A stretch of DNA of 64,000 nt from Rothia endophytica (GTDB lineage Bacteria; Actinomycetota; Actinomycetes; Actinomycetales; Micrococcaceae): positions 248,001 through 312,000 of the forward strand of contig NZ_CAKMSJ010000001.1 of the NCBI RefSeq assembly GCF_928381505.1, read 5' to 3'. Positions 38,620-50,732 of the stretch are shown here, one piece after another (within the stretch, counting starts at the first letter, position 1; each line of letters opens with the position of its first letter). The notes under the pieces are model-generated. The model was not told where the DNA came from. It ran no database searches and saw nothing but the letters and a program-made list of their open reading frames with translations. A program made the position numbers and the translations under genes.

Positions 38620-39036
38620 TTATTCACCACCTTCGCGACGCACAACACGTGCCTTCATCGGGAGCTTGTGGATTGCGAGGCGCATAGCTTCGCGAGCCAC
38701 TTCTTCGGAAACACCGGAGAGTTCAAACATGACTCGACCGGGCTTGACGTTTGCGACCCACCATTCGGGTGAACCCTTACCGGAACCCATACGGGTTTCA
38801 GCAGGTTTCTTGGTCAGGGGGCGGTCGGGATAAATGTTGATCCAAACCTTACCGCCACGCTTAATGTGACGGGTCATCGCGATACGTGCAGCTTCAATCT
38901 GACGGTTGGTAACGTATGCGGGAGTCAGAGCCTGAATGCCCCACTCACCGAAGGTTACCTCGGTGCCACCCTTCGCCATACCTGAACGCTTGGGGTGATG
39001 CTGCTTGCGGTACTTAACTCGACGGGGAATTAGCAT
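38620..39036 (-). CDS. rplP: 50S ribosomal protein L16
   Basis: A 138-residue L16: [31 protein letters not shown] helix ([16 protein letters not shown]), [24 protein letters not shown]. It begins immediately after the rpsC stop. Confidence 0.97.
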   Translation of the reverse strand: MLIPRRVKYRKQHHPKRSGMAKGGTEVTFGEWGIQALTPAYVTNRQIEAARIAMTRHIKRGGKVWINIYPDRPLTKKPAETRMGSGKGSPEWWVANVKPGRVMFELSGVSEEVAREAMRLAIHKLPMKARVVRREGGE

Positions 39037-39837
39037 TTATGCCTCACCGTTTTCTGCAGTCTTTGCTTCAGTGGGAGCTGAAGCGTTGTCGGAACGACGT
39101 TCGCGGCGAGGACCACGGTTACCGGTAGGACGACGACGGTCGCCACCGCGGGCATTGCCGCGACGGTTACCTGCAGCCTGCTGTGCAGCAAGCTCGTTGT
39201 CGGTGAGGTCACCCTTGTAGATCCAAACCTTGACGCCGATGCGGCCGAAGGTAGTCTTAGCCTCGAAGAAGCCGTAGTCGATGTTTGCGCGCAGGGTGTG
39301 CAGGGGCACACGGCCTTCGCGGTAGAACTCGCTACGTGACATTTCAGCGCCACCCAGACGGCCGGAGCACTGGATACGGATACCCTTAGCACCTGCACGC
39401 TGTGCGGACTGGATTGCCTTCTTCATTGCGCGGCGGAAAGCTACGCGTGAAGCGAGCTGCTCAGCGACGCCCTGAGCAACAAGCTGAGCTGACAGGTCGG
39501 GGTTTGCAACCTCGAGGATGTTCAGCTGGATCTGCTTGTTGGTGAGCTTCTCGAGCTCGCCACGGATACGGTCTGCTTCAGCGCCGCGGCGGCCGATGAC
39601 GATACCGGGACGTGCGGTGTGGATGTCCACACGAACACGGTCACGGGTACGCTCGATTTCGACCTTAGCGATGCCTGCGCGTTCCATACCCTTAGACAGG
39701 AGTTCACGAATCTTTACATCTTCACGAACGAAGTCTGCGTAGCGCTCGCCCTCCTTGGTGGAGTCAGCGAACCACTTGGAGACGTGGTTGGTGGTGATGC
39801 CAAGTCGGAAACCGTTGGGGTTGATTTTCTGACCCAT
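39037..39837 (-). CDS. rpsC: 30S ribosomal protein S3
   Basis: A 266-residue S3 with the KH domain ([19 protein letters not shown]) at the mRNA entry. The C-terminal domain ends in a lineage-typical Arg/Gly/Asn-rich tail (about 215-266: [13 protein letters not shown] then an acidic end). Adjacent to rplV without a gap. Confidence 0.97.
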   Translation of the reverse strand: MGQKINPNGFRLGITTNHVSKWFADSTKEGERYADFVREDVKIRELLSKGMERAGIAKVEIERTRDRVRVDIHTARPGIVIGRRGAEADRIRGELEKLTNKQIQLNILEVANPDLSAQLVAQGVAEQLASRVAFRRAMKKAIQSAQRAGAKGIRIQCSGRLGGAEMSRSEFYREGRVPLHTLRANIDYGFFEAKTTFGRIGVKVWIYKGDLTDNELAAQQAAGNRRGNARGGDRRRPTGNRGPRRERRSDNASAPTEAKTAENGEA

Positions 39838-40203
39838 TTAGCGGCCCTCCTCCTCTGACGGGGTTGCAACGACCACAGTGATGTGGCTGGTGCGCTTGTT
39901 GATGCGGAACGCGCGACCCTGTGCACGAGGCTGAAAACGCTTCATGGTGGGGCCTTCGTTCGCGTATGCTTCGCTGATGAACAGCTCTTCTTCCTTGAAG
40001 GGCAGACCCTGCTGGGCTGCCTTCTGGCGAGCGTTTGCAACAGCTGATGCAACGATCTTGTATACCGGTTCTGAAGCACCCTGGGGGGCGAACTTCAAAA
40101 TCGCCAGAGCCTCTTCCGCCTGCTTACCACGGATAAGGTTGATGACGCGGCGTGCCTTCATAGGCGTAACGCGTACGTAAGACGCAGTTGCCTTGGCTTC
40201 CAT
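39838..40203 (-). CDS. rplV: 50S ribosomal protein L22
   Basis: A 121-residue L22 lining the exit tunnel: [19 protein letters not shown] and the tunnel loop [20 protein letters not shown], which shows no macrolide-type insertion or deletion. Confidence 0.97.
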   Translation of the reverse strand: MEAKATASYVRVTPMKARRVINLIRGKQAEEALAILKFAPQGASEPVYKIVASAVANARQKAAQQGLPFKEEELFISEAYANEGPTMKRFQPRAQGRAFRINKRTSHITVVVATPSEEEGR

Positions 40204-40266
40204 TGCCTATCTCTCTTTCGTCTATTGCCGAAAGGAAAACGTTTCTAAAAACGGTGTGAACCGTTT

Positions 40267-40548
40267 CTAGCGACGCTTGCCCTTACGGTCGTCCTTAACG
40301 TGGCCACGGAATGTACGGGTGGGTGCAAACTCGCCGAGTTTGTGCCCAACCATGGACTCAGTGATGAACACGGGTACGTGCTTGCGTCCGTCGTGCACTG
40401 CGATGGTGTGTCCGAGCATGTCGGGGATAATCATCGAGCGACGGGACCAAGTCTTGATTACGTTCTTGGTGCCCTTTTCGTTCTGAGCTGCAACCTTTAC
40501 AAAAAGGTGCTGATCGACGAAAGGACCCTTCTTCAAACTACGAGGCAT
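40267..40548 (-). CDS. rpsS: 30S ribosomal protein S19
   Basis: A 93-residue S19: [42 protein letters not shown] and the basic end KDDRKGKRR. It lies between rplB and rplV. Confidence 0.97.
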   Translation of the reverse strand: MPRSLKKGPFVDQHLFVKVAAQNEKGTKNVIKTWSRRSMIIPDMLGHTIAVHDGRKHVPVFITESMVGHKLGEFAPTRTFRGHVKDDRKGKRR

Positions 40549-40560
40549 GTTTCAGGCTCC

Positions 40561-41397
40561 TTAGCGCTTCTTGCCAGTACGACGGCGACGAACAATGAGC
40601 TTGTCGCTTTCCTTGTTGGGGCGACGGGTACGTCCCTCAGGCTTACCATTGGGGTTAACCGGGTGACGGCCACCGGAGGTCTTGCCTTCACCACCACCGT
40701 GGGGGTGGTCAACGGGGTTCATGACAACACCACGAACGGTCGGGCGGATGCCCTTCCAGCGGTTGCGGCCAGCCTTACCCCAGTTGATGTTTGACTGCTC
40801 AGCGTTGCCAACCGAACCAACGGTTGCGCGGCAGCGAACATCAACGTTGCGGATTTCACCGGAGGGCAGACGCAGCTGAGCGTACTTGCCTTCCTTAGCG
40901 ACCAGCTGGATGGATGCGCCAGCTGAGCGGCCCATCTTAGCGCCACCACCGGGGCGGAGCTCTACAGCGTGAATCACGGTACCAACGGGGATGTTGCGCA
41001 GGGGCAGGTTGTTACCGGGCTTGATATCAGCCGAGGGACCTGACTCTACGACGTCGCCCTGAGCCAACTTGTTGGGGGCGATGATGTAACGCTTGGTGCC
41101 ATCGAAGTAGTGCAGAAGAGCAATACGGGCAGTACGGTTGGGATCGTACTCGATGTGTGCAACGCGTGCGTTAACGCCGTCCTTGTCGTGACGACGGAAG
41201 TCGATCAGACGGTACTGGCGCTTGTGGCCACCACCCTTGTGGCGGGTGGTGATGCGACCGGTGTTGTTACGGCCGCCCTTTTTTGGGAGCGGACGAACCA
41301 GGGACTTTTCCGGGGTTGAGCGAGTGATTTCTGCGAAATCTGATACGCTCGAGCCGCGGCGACCCGGGGTCGTCGGCTTGTGCTTACGAATACCCAT
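40561..41397 (-). CDS. rplB: 50S ribosomal protein L2
   Basis: A 278-residue L2, needed for subunit joining and the peptidyl-transferase centre. [41 protein letters not shown] and the conserved His region [15 protein letters not shown] are intact. Confidence 0.98.
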   Translation of the reverse strand: MGIRKHKPTTPGRRGSSVSDFAEITRSTPEKSLVRPLPKKGGRNNTGRITTRHKGGGHKRQYRLIDFRRHDKDGVNARVAHIEYDPNRTARIALLHYFDGTKRYIIAPNKLAQGDVVESGPSADIKPGNNLPLRNIPVGTVIHAVELRPGGGAKMGRSAGASIQLVAKEGKYAQLRLPSGEIRNVDVRCRATVGSVGNAEQSNINWGKAGRNRWKGIRPTVRGVVMNPVDHPHGGGEGKTSGGRHPVNPNGKPEGRTRRPNKESDKLIVRRRRTGKKR

Positions 41398-41437
41398 TTA
41401 GATATTTCTTTCCTTCGCTAAAGTGGTCTCCGGCTGC

Positions 41438-41743
41438 TTATGCTGCCGGACCGCCGAAGAGGTCGATTGAACCTTCCTTGAGGGTTACAATCGCACGCTT
41501 GGTGTCTTTACGAGCACCCCAACCGAAACGGGTGCGCGTACGCTTGCCCTGACGGTTAGCGGTGTTGATGGAAGCAACCTTGACATCGAAAATGCTTTCG
41601 ATGGCCTGCTTGATTTCCAGCTTGTTTGAGCGGGGGTCTACGAGGAAGGTGTACTTACCTTCATCGAGCTGACCGTAGCTCTTCTCCGAAACGACGGGAG
41701 CAATGATCACGTCGCGGGGGTCTTTGAAGTTGGAGACAGTCAT
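41438..41743 (-). CDS. rplW: 50S ribosomal protein L23
   Basis: A 101-residue L23, docking site for trigger factor and SRP at the tunnel exit: [26 protein letters not shown] and [23 protein letters not shown]. Its start overlaps the rplD stop by one base. Confidence 0.96.
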   Translation of the reverse strand: MTVSNFKDPRDVIIAPVVSEKSYGQLDEGKYTFLVDPRSNKLEIKQAIESIFDVKVASINTANRQGKRTRTRFGWGARKDTKRAIVTLKEGSIDLFGGPAA

Positions 41744-42366
41744 TACTTAGCAGCCTCTTTCTTTGCCTTAGATGCAACAGCGACGAATACGTCGAATGCG
41801 TCCTTGGTGAAGATAACGTCATCTGAGATCAGAACATCGTAGGTGTTCAGCTGATCTGCGTAGAGGACGTGAACGTTCTCAAGGTTGCGTGCTGACAGCG
41901 CTGAAACGTCGTCCTTGCGGTCGATAACGATCAGAGCGTTCTTGCGGTTGGTGATCTCTGCAATTGCTGCCAGCGCTGCCTTGGTGGAGGGCTTGGTGCC
42001 ATCAACCAGGGTTTCGACAACGTGGATGCGATCGTGACGAGCGCGATCCGAGAGAGCGCCGCGCAGTGCAGCTGCAATCATCTTCTTGGGGGTACGCTGT
42101 GCGTAGTTACGCGGGGTCGGGCCGTGTACAACGCCGCCACCGGTCATGTGCGGTGCGCGGATTGAGCCCTGACGGGCGCGGCCAGTGCCCTTCTGCTTGA
42201 AGGGCTTACGACCTGCACCGGAAACTTCGCCGCGGTTCTTGGTCTTGTGGGTACCCTGACGAGCTGCAGCGAGCTGAGCTACGACAACCTGGTGAAGGAG
42301 GGGTACTGATGCCTGCGCGTCAAAAATATCTGCGGGCAGGTCTACCTTTACGGTCTTGACAGCCAT
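41743..42366 (-). CDS. rplD: 50S ribosomal protein L4
   Basis: A 207-residue L4 with the tunnel loop [20 protein letters not shown] intact (no macrolide-type change seen) and [20 protein letters not shown]. In E. coli L4 represses the S10 operon through its leader. Confidence 0.97.
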   Translation of the reverse strand: MAVKTVKVDLPADIFDAQASVPLLHQVVVAQLAAARQGTHKTKNRGEVSGAGRKPFKQKGTGRARQGSIRAPHMTGGGVVHGPTPRNYAQRTPKKMIAAALRGALSDRARHDRIHVVETLVDGTKPSTKAALAAIAEITNRKNALIVIDRKDDVSALSARNLENVHVLYADQLNTYDVLISDDVIFTKDAFDVFVAVASKAKKEAAK

Positions 42367-42372
42367 GATGTA

Positions 42373-43029
42373 CTAGGCTCCCTTCACAGCGGTGCGAACC
42401 AGAACAACGCCGCCCTTAGGACCGGGGATAGCACCCTTGATCAGAAGAACGTTGTTTTCTGCGTCGACACCCTGAATGGTCAGGTTCATGGTGGTGTGGC
42501 GTGCAGCGCCCATACGGCCTGCCATGCGCATACCCTTGAACACGCGTGCGGGGTAGGATGCGCCACCGATTGAACCGGGCTTACGGTGGTTCTTGTGGGC
42601 ACCGTGTGATGCACCGACACCTGAGAAGCCGTGACGCTTCATTACACCGGCGAAGCCTTTACCCTTGGTCTTGCCAACTACGTCAACCTTTTGACCAGCT
42701 TCGAAGAGCTCAACGGTCAGTTCCTGACCGAGTGAGTATTCAGCTGCATCTGAGGTGCGGAGTTCAACGAGGTGACGGCGAGGAGTTACGCCTGCCTTCT
42801 CGAAGTGGCCTGCCAGAGGCTTGGTTACCTTGCGAGCTTCGATGGAACCGAAACCGATCTGGATAGCTTCGTAGCCATCGGTTTCAGCGTTGCGGAGCTG
42901 GGTAACAACGTTCGAATCGGCCTTGACGACAGTAACGGGCACGAACTTGCCGTTTTCATCCCAAATCTGGGTCATGCCAAGCTTGGTGCCTAGCAGGCCC
43001 TTAACCTGGCGCTCGATCTTGTTAGTCAT
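42373..43029 (-). CDS. rplC: 50S ribosomal protein L3
   Basis: A 218-residue L3: [41 protein letters not shown] and [20 protein letters not shown], the loop near the peptidyl-transferase centre. Second gene of the S10 cluster. Confidence 0.97.
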   Translation of the reverse strand: MTNKIERQVKGLLGTKLGMTQIWDENGKFVPVTVVKADSNVVTQLRNAETDGYEAIQIGFGSIEARKVTKPLAGHFEKAGVTPRRHLVELRTSDAAEYSLGQELTVELFEAGQKVDVVGKTKGKGFAGVMKRHGFSGVGASHGAHKNHRKPGSIGGASYPARVFKGMRMAGRMGAARHTTMNLTIQGVDAENNVLLIKGAIPGPKGGVVLVRTAVKGA

Positions 43030-43043
43030 TTAGATGCGATCCT

Positions 43044-43352
43044 CTACAGCTTGATTTCGATGTTTACGTCTGCCGGAAGGTCTAGACGCATGAGGGCATC
43101 AACAGCCTTGGGGGTCGGATCAACGACGTCGATCAGACGCTTGTGCGTGCGCATTTCAAAGTGCTCGCGGCTGTCCTTGTACTTGTGAGGTGAACGGATA
43201 ACAACGTATACGTTCTTTTCGGTGGGCAGCGGCACCGGGCCAACTACCGTCGCACCTGCACGAGTTACTGTCTCAACGATTTTCCGTGCTGATGAATCAA
43301 TGACCTCGTGGTCATATGACTTCAGACGGATGCGGATTTTCTGTCCCGCCAT
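43044..43352 (-). CDS. rpsJ: 30S ribosomal protein S10
   Basis: A 102-residue S10 (NusE): [56 protein letters not shown]. It also acts with NusB in antitermination. First gene of the S10 operon, behind a leader of about 300 nt. Confidence 0.97.
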   Translation of the reverse strand: MAGQKIRIRLKSYDHEVIDSSARKIVETVTRAGATVVGPVPLPTEKNVYVVIRSPHKYKDSREHFEMRTHKRLIDVVDPTPKAVDALMRLDLPADVNIEIKL

Positions 43353-43803
43353 CTGTCGGACTCTCTTTCTTGTCTACTTCCCTGTAACGGAGCGGTTGCT
43401 CCTTTATGTGGTGCTTTAGGTTAAGAAACTCATGGCTCCTCTTGCACCACCTCGAACAGACTGAATCCGGAAAAACCGGGTTCCTCACCCTGACGAGGCA
43501 CCGACCCCCGAACTCGGGCGTGTCGCATAATTTGTGATAAATTTGCGCTTCGCAGCCCTTGAACTGATCGATTGGGTCATATTTGGGCTTACTCTAGGAT
43601 CAGAATCTAGAACGATTCACAGCCTGCTTAAAGCGGTAAGCGCTTGAACAACGTCTTCTATTCTACAGGCTCAGTTATCACTTGCAACCCCCAGAATTGA
43701 TAAGTGCTAGCTCTCACATGAGCCCTTCGGTGAGCTCTCAACAGGACCTCCAGCTCTTAATATAGTGGAAGACTTCAGATGATCTTAGTCTGACTGGTCT
43801 AGC
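43353..43803 (-). other. S10 operon leader and divergent promoter region
   Basis: 451 bp with no gene. The rpsJ half is a long leader containing GC-rich potential stems around 43480-43530; the predicted promoter is at 43660-43687. The half nearer 43803 should also promote the divergent membrane-protein gene; TATAGT near 43762 is a possible -10 for it. Confidence 0.5.
43660..43687 (-). promoter_or_regulatory. Candidate S10 operon promoter
   Basis: On the minus strand TTGCAA (43687-43682) and TAGAAT (43665-43660, five of six) are 16 bp apart, about 300 bp upstream of rpsJ. Confidence 0.5.
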
Positions 43804-46800
43804 ATGAAAAATATGAGCATGCTGCCATCTCCCCCACCTCAATACCCGACAAACCCGTGGGATCCGCCTGCCTCAGTGCTGGCTGCCAGGGGAACGCCGC
43901 CGGTACCGCTTCACCCGCCGCGACAGGACCGTCGAGCCTTGGAAAATATCTTCCTGAATCTCGGTCTTTCCCTGGGTAGCCTTCTCATTATCAGCGCGTC
44001 TGCCCTTTTAGTGAACTCAGTAGCAACAGCCCCTATACAGTGTTTTCTTCTATGCGCACTGACCTTACTCGTCTACGCCGCGGGTTTAGTGAGCTACCGG
44101 TGGATTCCAAAACTACGCCTGGCGTCCTACTCTTTTACGGCGACGGGGTTGGCACTTATTCCCCTGTGCGGTCTTGCCATTTATAACCTGATGTGGCCCC
44201 TATCCGGGGCTTTACTCTGGCTACTGGTGTCACTGGTAGGCACCCTAGCTGTCTTCGGATCCCTGACTCTCATGAAAGCACGGGTCATGATCTACCTGGC
44301 AGTTGCCTTTATAGTCTCCGATGTACTTGCTGTCTCAAAGACAATGCAGGTGGGTCTGATCTGGTACTTTGTGTCTCTCTTACTGCTCGCAACGGCTCTG
44401 GCGCTTATACAACGATTAGCACCAGCACAGTTGCCTGTGCAGCTAACTCGCGGTATCAACGACTCTGCTCGCGTCTTTGTACCTGTCACCATGCTTGCTG
44501 CAATAGTGATGGGAACGCGGTTGCATTTTTGGGAAACAGCACTCATCTTTGTGCTGGGCACTCTCTACGCTGTTGTCTTCGTTGCTCTAGACCGAAGTTT
44601 TTACTTCTACGTCCAAGCACGCTTCTATTCGCTGCTGGCCACTCTTTACTTCACGCTCTGGCTTTGTGAGTACTTGAATAACTATGTGTATGTTCTGCTA
44701 CCAGCTGCTATTCTGTTGCTGATATCTTGTTTTATCTTAGGTTTAGTCAGTTTGCAGGCTCTGCCCTGGTCACCTTCTAAAGATCTTATGGTGACCTTGA
44801 GTGTAGCCCAGCCTCCCTTAATTTTCTCTGTTGCCGCAGTGATGGTGGATGCCCACGCAGAGCCTACTTTATTCGGAAGCTCTTCCGGTGGTTGGGGAAC
44901 CACTCTGGTTCTTTCTCTGCTGGTCACCCTTAATATGGCAGCCTTCGGGCTGGCAGGCAGAAGCCGTCTAAAAGCTCATACTCCAGCTTTAGCCTTCCTC
45001 CTTGGAACCCTAGGGTTTTTGGCCCTACCCACAATTCCATTAGTAGTGCTACTTCTTGGCCTAGCAGCACTGTGCGTCATGCTGAAACCCCTCAGTCATG
45101 GAACACAGCTGGCTGGTGTTGCAGGCGGTTTAGCTCTCCCCGCTCTGCTCCTACTGGTCTCACACATCACAGACTCGCACGGTTATTGGGCTCTATTATT
45201 TTTGGGTCTCTCCGCTGCGGTTTGCTACCTCTATGCTGAACTGGCAACCCCCATGACAGCAGAAACCCCCTCCAGCGCCCGGGCATTCTCGGCTATCACT
45301 CTGCTGGCATCGGGTGTCATTACCCCAGTTCTCCTGTCTATAGGTGTTGATGTTGCCTACAGGTACCGGGTCATCTCTGGAAGTCTCGAGTATGGTGCTT
45401 TATCCGTGGGTATTGCTTCTTATCTTGGACTGATTATTGCCGGTGCGCTTTTGACACTTGACCGCACTTATCGGGCTCTTGCCACCAGGCCGGTTCATCA
45501 GAAAGCCCCAGTTGCAGGCCAGATATATACTCATTCTTCCCATCAAACCCCCTACATGCTTCTGACGGCTCTCTACGTTTCGGTTAGCCTCATCCTTATC
45601 ACCGCACCAGCGGTTCTAGTGGGCCACCGGGACTATCTAATCTATGCAGCACTATTGCTGGGTACGCTGGCAATCTTCTGGAAGGCCAGCCCCAGAACTT
45701 TTAGTCACCTAGGTATCTTGATTCGGCTCTACCTACTCTGGTCTGTTTTCCAGCTAGCAGTCTCAAGCTCACTGTTCTATCTCCACACAGCCCTCATCAT
45801 CACCTTCCTGACGGCCCTGCTCTCTGCTTGTTCTCTTCTGCTGATCCGATTCCACAAACTCAGCAGGTCAACCAGCGCAGAACTCACCACCGGTCTTGTG
45901 TTCGGCTGGATAGCTCTTCTAGCTGCACTCCCCCTTATCCAAACAGACATCAGGGGCACAGCCCTACTCGGCGCCCTGCTTCTCACCGGTTTAGCTCTTC
46001 TCTGGCAGGTTGCGCCACGTCGCCCGGCGGTATCTTCGTTGCAGGTAGCACTTGCAGCCAGTGCCCTCACTCTTCTGGGCTACCCCCTTCTTGCCGGCAA
46101 CTTGAGGCTTTCTGACGCGCTGAGTCTCTTACTGCTTGGAACATTAATTCTTGCCGGGAGTAAAACCTGGGCCGCTCTCAGCCCCTCGACTCAACCGGCA
46201 GCCGTCATCAGCCCCCAGCAGGAAGACTATCTGGGCCGTTGGGGATACGGGTGCAACACCACCGCAGCCCGAACAGGTCTTACCCTTGCCCACCTCTACC
46301 TCTTCTACCCTCTATGGGCCGAGCCCCTAGCGCTCTCATGCCTTGCCATCCTGATTCTTACCGCAGGCTGGTGGGTCCAGGTCGCTCCGCAGATGCGCAT
46401 CTACCCACCGCTAGTGGGTATCAATCTCCTCCTGTTCCGCGTTCTGGTGGAAAACGAGATGCGGGGTGCTTTCCTCTATTTCACTCAAGCCCTAGTTTTC
46501 AGCTTCAGCCTGCTCCTCATCTTCAACATCATCAGGAGACAGAAACCCTCCCTGGCACTTTACGGTACTGCCCTTGGGCTACAAGCCTTCGGCACCCTCT
46601 ATTTGATGGTGGCTGGCTGGGCTCTGACTTGGGGCGACCGGCTCATCATCGTGCTTGTCACCTTGGTGCTACTTGTCGCTACAGTACTCCTGAAGCATAA
46701 GATCCTGGTGATTCTTGTAGCTGCTATGCTGTCCTACCAGGTTCTCTACATCGTCGGTGGGCTCAATATCTTCTCTCTCTTCGTCCTGGGCTTCGCCCTC

Positions 46801-46977
46801 ATTGGCTTAGTGATCTGGCGCCTACTAGCCCGAGATGAGACTGTACAAACACAGCCTCACCTACCCGGCCAACATTTCCACCCCCAGCCAACTGCACCAC
46901 CGCCTGAAGGGAACAACCTTGGCGGTGCCCAACAACCATCAACCCCACCCTGGCGGAAACCAGACCATACACCCTAA
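43804..46977 (+). CDS. Large polytopic membrane protein of unknown function
   Basis: A 1057-residue protein made almost entirely of hydrophobic helices (more than 20), between a Pro-rich cytosolic N-terminus (PSPPPQYPTNPWDPPASVLAARG) and a Pro/Gln/His-rich C-terminus. Similar large membrane proteins with a short Pro-rich head occur in other Actinobacteria, but I know no function. There are no catalytic motifs, transporter signatures or soluble domains that I can see. It is monocistronic, divergent from the S10 operon and convergent with tuf. There is no clear ribosome site; starts at 43804 or 43813 are both possible. Confidence 0.8.
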   Translation: MKNMSMLPSPPPQYPTNPWDPPASVLAARGTPPVPLHPPRQDRRALENIFLNLGLSLGSLLIISASALLVNSVATAPIQCFLLCALTLLVYAAGLVSYRWIPKLRLASYSFTATGLALIPLCGLAIYNLMWPLSGALLWLLVSLVGTLAVFGSLTLMKARVMIYLAVAFIVSDVLAVSKTMQVGLIWYFVSLLLLATALALIQRLAPAQLPVQLTRGINDSARVFVPVTMLAAIVMGTRLHFWETALIFVLGTLYAVVFVALDRSFYFYVQARFYSLLATLYFTLWLCEYLNNYVYVLLPAAILLLISCFILGLVSLQALPWSPSKDLMVTLSVAQPPLIFSVAAVMVDAHAEPTLFGSSSGGWGTTLVLSLLVTLNMAAFGLAGRSRLKAHTPALAFLLGTLGFLALPTIPLVVLLLGLAALCVMLKPLSHGTQLAGVAGGLALPALLLLVSHITDSHGYWALLFLGLSAAVCYLYAELATPMTAETPSSARAFSAITLLASGVITPVLLSIGVDVAYRYRVISGSLEYGALSVGIASYLGLIIAGALLTLDRTYRALATRPVHQKAPVAGQIYTHSSHQTPYMLLTALYVSVSLILITAPAVLVGHRDYLIYAALLLGTLAIFWKASPRTFSHLGILIRLYLLWSVFQLAVSSSLFYLHTALIITFLTALLSACSLLLIRFHKLSRSTSAELTTGLVFGWIALLAALPLIQTDIRGTALLGALLLTGLALLWQVAPRRPAVSSLQVALAASALTLLGYPLLAGNLRLSDALSLLLLGTLILAGSKTWAALSPSTQPAAVISPQQEDYLGRWGYGCNTTAARTGLTLAHLYLFYPLWAEPLALSCLAILILTAGWWVQVAPQMRIYPPLVGINLLLFRVLVENEMRGAFLYFTQALVFSFSLLLIFNIIRRQKPSLALYGTALGLQAFGTLYLMVAGWALTWGDRLIIVLVTLVLLVATVLLKHKILVILVAAMLSYQVLYIVGGLNIFSLFVLGFALIGLVIWRLLARDETVQTQPHLPGQHFHPQPTAPPPEGNNLGGAQQPSTPPWRKPDHTP

Positions 46978-47071
46978 AAGGCAATAGGACTCCTTGGCCG
47001 ACCGACACTCAAGGACCAGCTCCCTATTGGGCTAGTTAGCTTTCAGGCTAAAATGATAGCTTTTGGGTATA

Positions 47072-47106
47072 GCAGAGGGCCCCCGGCAATGCCGGGGGCC
47101 CTCTGC
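47072..47106. terminator. Hairpin between the membrane-protein gene and tuf
   Basis: A perfect 16-bp stem (GCAGAGGGCCCCCGGC and complement) with a 3-nt loop, in the gap between convergent genes; probably used in both directions, though without a long T-run. Confidence 0.75.
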
Positions 47107-47158
47107 TTAGGTTCGTTACCGAGACCAAAGCCTCGTTAGAACATCAGGTAAACAGTGC

Positions 47159-48349
47159 TTACTTGAGGATCTTGGTAACGCGACCTGAACCAACGGTGCG
47201 GCCGCCTTCGCGGATTGCGAAGCCGAGGCCCTCTTCCATAGCGATTTCCTGGATGAGCTCAACGGTCATCTCGGTGTTGTCGCCAGGCATAACCATTTCG
47301 GTGCCCTCGGGGAGGGTGATAACGCCGGTTACGTCAGTGGTACGGAAGTAGAACTGGGGACGGTAGTTCGAGTAGAAGGGGTTGTGGCGGCCGCCTTCAT
47401 CCTTGGAAAGGATGTAAACGTTAGCCTCGAACTGGGTGTGGGGGGTGATGGAGCCGGGAGCTACAACAACCTGGCCACGCTCTACGTCGTCGCGCTTCAG
47501 ACCGCGGAGCAGAAGGCCACAGTTTTCGCCTGCCCATGCTTCGTCGAGCTGCTTGTGGAACATCTCGATACCGGTAACGGTGGTCTTCTGGATGGGACGG
47601 ATACCAACGATTTCAACTTCAGAGTTGATCTTGAGGGTACCGCGCTCTGCACGGCCGGTAACAACGGTACCGCGACCGGTGATCGTGAAGACGTCCTCGA
47701 TGGGCATGAGGAAGGGCTTGTCCTTATCGCGGACGGGGTCCGGGATGTACTCATCGACAGCTTCCATGAGTTCCTCAACCTTAGCAACCCACTCAGCGTC
47801 GCCCTCAAGAGCCTTGAGAGCTGAAACGCGAACTACGGGAGCTTCGTCGCCGTCGAATTCCTGTGAGGAAAGAAGTTCACGAACTTCCATTTCAACGAGG
47901 TCGAGGAGTTCTTCGTCGTCAACCATGTCTGACTTATTGAGTGCAACAAGCAGGGTGGGAACGCCAACCTGGCGAGCCAGCAGAACGTGCTCGCGGGTCT
48001 GAGCCATGGGGCCGTCGGTAGCAGCAACAACGAGGATTGCGCCGTCCATCTGAGCAGCACCGGTGATCATGTTCTTGACGTAGTCAGCGTGACCGGGGGC
48101 GTCAACGTGTGCGTAGTGACGCTTCTCGGTCTGGTACTCGATGTGAGCAATGTTGATGGTAATACCGCGCTGGCGCTCTTCGGGAGCGGAGTCGATAGCA
48201 CCGAAGTCGCGCTGCTCGTTCAGATCGGGGTACTTGTCAGCAAGAACCTTTGAGATTGCAGCGGTCAGGGTGGTCTTACCGTGGTCAACGTGACCAATGG
48301 TACCAACGTTTACGTGAGGCTTGGAGCGCTCGAACTTAGCCTTAGCCAA
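47159..48349 (-). CDS. tuf: Elongation factor Tu
   Basis: Delivers aminoacyl-tRNA to the ribosome. The 396 residues are canonical: [11 protein letters not shown]-loop, [18 protein letters not shown] switch region, NKSDMV, and the C-terminal [10 protein letters not shown] and [13 protein letters not shown]. The start is TTG at 48349, after AGGAGGAATACTC. A candidate own promoter (TTCAAC-17-TATTGT) lies in the 190-bp gap after fusA. Only one copy is in the window. Confidence 0.98.
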   Translation of the reverse strand: MAKAKFERSKPHVNVGTIGHVDHGKTTLTAAISKVLADKYPDLNEQRDFGAIDSAPEERQRGITINIAHIEYQTEKRHYAHVDAPGHADYVKNMITGAAQMDGAILVVAATDGPMAQTREHVLLARQVGVPTLLVALNKSDMVDDEELLDLVEMEVRELLSSQEFDGDEAPVVRVSALKALEGDAEWVAKVEELMEAVDEYIPDPVRDKDKPFLMPIEDVFTITGRGTVVTGRAERGTLKINSEVEIVGIRPIQKTTVTGIEMFHKQLDEAWAGENCGLLLRGLKRDDVERGQVVVAPGSITPHTQFEANVYILSKDEGGRHNPFYSNYRPQFYFRTTDVTGVITLPEGTEMVMPGDNTEMTVELIQEIAMEEGLGFAIREGGRTVGSGRVTKILK

Positions 48350-48540
48350 GAGTATTCCTCCTATAGAGAAGTTATGAAAACGTGCACTCGGGTTTCACAC
48401 CGGCGCAATCCGCCAAAAGGCGGTCTAGCTACCACAATAGCGGATAACGCCGGTGAGTTGAAACCCTAGAACGGTTTCACGGATATGGTTTTTTCAAAAA
48501 GAGGTGCGGCTCACTTGAGGTGAGTTACGCGGGGGCGAAA

Positions 48541-50655
48541 TTACTCGCCGCGGCTCTTCTGGATGATTTCATCAGCAACGTTCTTGGGAACCTCTGAGTA
48601 GCTGTCGAACTCCATGGAGAACACAGCGCGACCCTGGGTCTTAGAACGGAGGTCACCGATGTAACCGAACATTTCTGACAGCGGAACAAGAGCGTGAACG
48701 ATCTTGACACCAGCTGCGTCTTCCATTGACTGGATCTGACCGCGACGTGAGTTGAGGTCGCCGATAACGTCGCCCATGTACTCTTCCGGGGTACGAACTT
48801 CAACAGCCATCAGCGGTTCAAGCAGAACCGGGTTAGCGCGGCGTGCGCCTTCCTTGAAGACCATTGAGCCTGCGATCTTGAACGCCATTTCTGACGAGTC
48901 AACATCGTGGTAAGCACCATCGATCAGGGTAGCCTTCACACCAACAACGGGGTAACCAGCGAGGATACCGAGCTGCATTGCGTCCTGGATACCGGCGTCA
49001 ACAGAGGGGATGTATTCGCGGGGAACACGGCCACCGGTGACGGCGTTGCCGAACTCGTAGAGTTCTTCTGAATCGAGGGGGATGGGTTCGAAGGAAACCT
49101 GGACCTTAGCGAACTGACCTGAACCACCGGTCTGCTTCTTGTGGGTGTAATCCACCTTCTCGACAGCCTTGCGGATGGTCTCGCGGTAAGCAACCTGGGG
49201 CTTACCAACGTTAGCTTCAACCTTGAATTCACGCTTCATACGGTCAACGATGATGTCGAGGTGAAGCTCGCCCATGCCGCCGATTTCGGTCTGGCCGGTT
49301 TCTTCGTTGAGTGAAACGGTGAAGGTGGGATCCTCTGCAGAGAGCTTCTGGATTGCGGTTGACATCTTTTCCTGGTCACCCTTGGTCTTGGGCTCAATTG
49401 CCACGAAGATCACGGGAGCGGGGAAGGTCATCGACTCAAGGACGATGGGGTTAGCGATATCGCAAAGGGTGTCACCGGTGGTGGTGTCCTTCAGACCAAT
49501 CGCTGCGTAGATGTGACCTGCCTGGATCTCTTCAACCGGGTTCTCCTTGTTGGAGTGCATCTGGAAGAGCTTACCAATGCGCTCTTTCTTGCCCTTGGTT
49601 GAGTTGAGAACCTGCTGGCCTGATGAAGCCTTACCCGAGTAAACGCGGATGTAGGTCAGCTGGCCGTAGAAGGGGTGAGCTGCAACCTTGAACGCCAGAG
49701 CTGCGAAAGGCTCGTCAGCTGAGGGGGTGCGGGTCAGTTCAACTTCTTCATCGTTGGGCTTGTGACCAACCATTGCGGGAACGTCGAGGGGGGTGGGCAG
49801 GTAGTCCAGAACAGCGTCAAGCATAGGCTGCACACCGCGGTTCTTGAATGCTGAACCACAGAAAACGGGGTAAGCCTCGTTGTTCACGGTCAGCTTGCGT
49901 ACGCCAGCCTTGATTTCCTCAATGGTGATTTCTTCACCTTCGAGGTATTTGTTCATCAGCTCGTCTGAAGCTTCTGCAACAGACTCAACGAGCTGCGAAC
50001 GGTACTCTTCAGCCTTTTCCTTGAGGTCAGCAGGGATTTCCTGGATCTCGTAGGAAGCGCCCATGGTTACGTCACCCTTGGCATCGCCGGGCCATACGTA
50101 AGCCTGCATGGTGAGCAGGTCTACGACACCGATGAAGTCGTTTTCAGCGCCGATGGGCAGCTGCATCACGAGGGGGGTGGCACCAAGACGCTTGATGATG
50201 GTATCTACGGTGAAGTAGAAGTCAGCGCCCAGCTTGTCCATCTTGTTGACGAAGCAGATGCGGGGAACTTCGTACTTGTCAGCCTGACGCCAAACGGTCT
50301 CAGACTGGGGCTCAACGCCTTCCTTGCCGTCGAAGACTGCAACAGCGCCATCGAGGACGCGCAGTGAACGCTCAACCTCAACGGTGAAGTCAACGTGGCC
50401 GGGGGTGTCGATGATGTTGATCTGGTTGTCTTTCCAGAAGCAGGTGGTAGCCGCGGAGGTAATGGTGATACCGCGTTCCTGTTCCTGAGCCATCCAGTCC
50501 ATGGTTGACGCACCGTCGTGGGTTTCACCGATTTTGTGATTAATACCGGTGTAGAAGAGGATGCGTTCGGTGGTGGTGGTTTTACCGGCGTCAATGTGCG
50601 CCATAATACCGATGTTGCGGACCTTGTTCAGGTCGGTAAGCACGTCTAGTGCCAC
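48541..50655 (-). CDS. fusA: Elongation factor G
   Basis: The translocase GTPase of 704 residues. [23 protein letters not shown]-loop, [21 protein letters not shown], and [10 protein letters not shown] define domain I; domains II-V follow in normal order. The start is GTG. It lies 77 bp after rpsG in the str cluster. Confidence 0.98.
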   Translation of the reverse strand: MALDVLTDLNKVRNIGIMAHIDAGKTTTTERILFYTGINHKIGETHDGASTMDWMAQEQERGITITSAATTCFWKDNQINIIDTPGHVDFTVEVERSLRVLDGAVAVFDGKEGVEPQSETVWRQADKYEVPRICFVNKMDKLGADFYFTVDTIIKRLGATPLVMQLPIGAENDFIGVVDLLTMQAYVWPGDAKGDVTMGASYEIQEIPADLKEKAEEYRSQLVESVAEASDELMNKYLEGEEITIEEIKAGVRKLTVNNEAYPVFCGSAFKNRGVQPMLDAVLDYLPTPLDVPAMVGHKPNDEEVELTRTPSADEPFAALAFKVAAHPFYGQLTYIRVYSGKASSGQQVLNSTKGKKERIGKLFQMHSNKENPVEEIQAGHIYAAIGLKDTTTGDTLCDIANPIVLESMTFPAPVIFVAIEPKTKGDQEKMSTAIQKLSAEDPTFTVSLNEETGQTEIGGMGELHLDIIVDRMKREFKVEANVGKPQVAYRETIRKAVEKVDYTHKKQTGGSGQFAKVQVSFEPIPLDSEELYEFGNAVTGGRVPREYIPSVDAGIQDAMQLGILAGYPVVGVKATLIDGAYHDVDSSEMAFKIAGSMVFKEGARRANPVLLEPLMAVEVRTPEEYMGDVIGDLNSRRGQIQSMEDAAGVKIVHALVPLSEMFGYIGDLRSKTQGRAVFSMEFDSYSEVPKNVADEIIQKSRGE

Positions 50656-50732
50656 TTTGTTCTCCCTTGTGAGAAACTTCGAAAGCCTGCCACCTTACAC
50701 AGAGTGCAAAAGGTTGGCAGGCTGCGAAGAAA

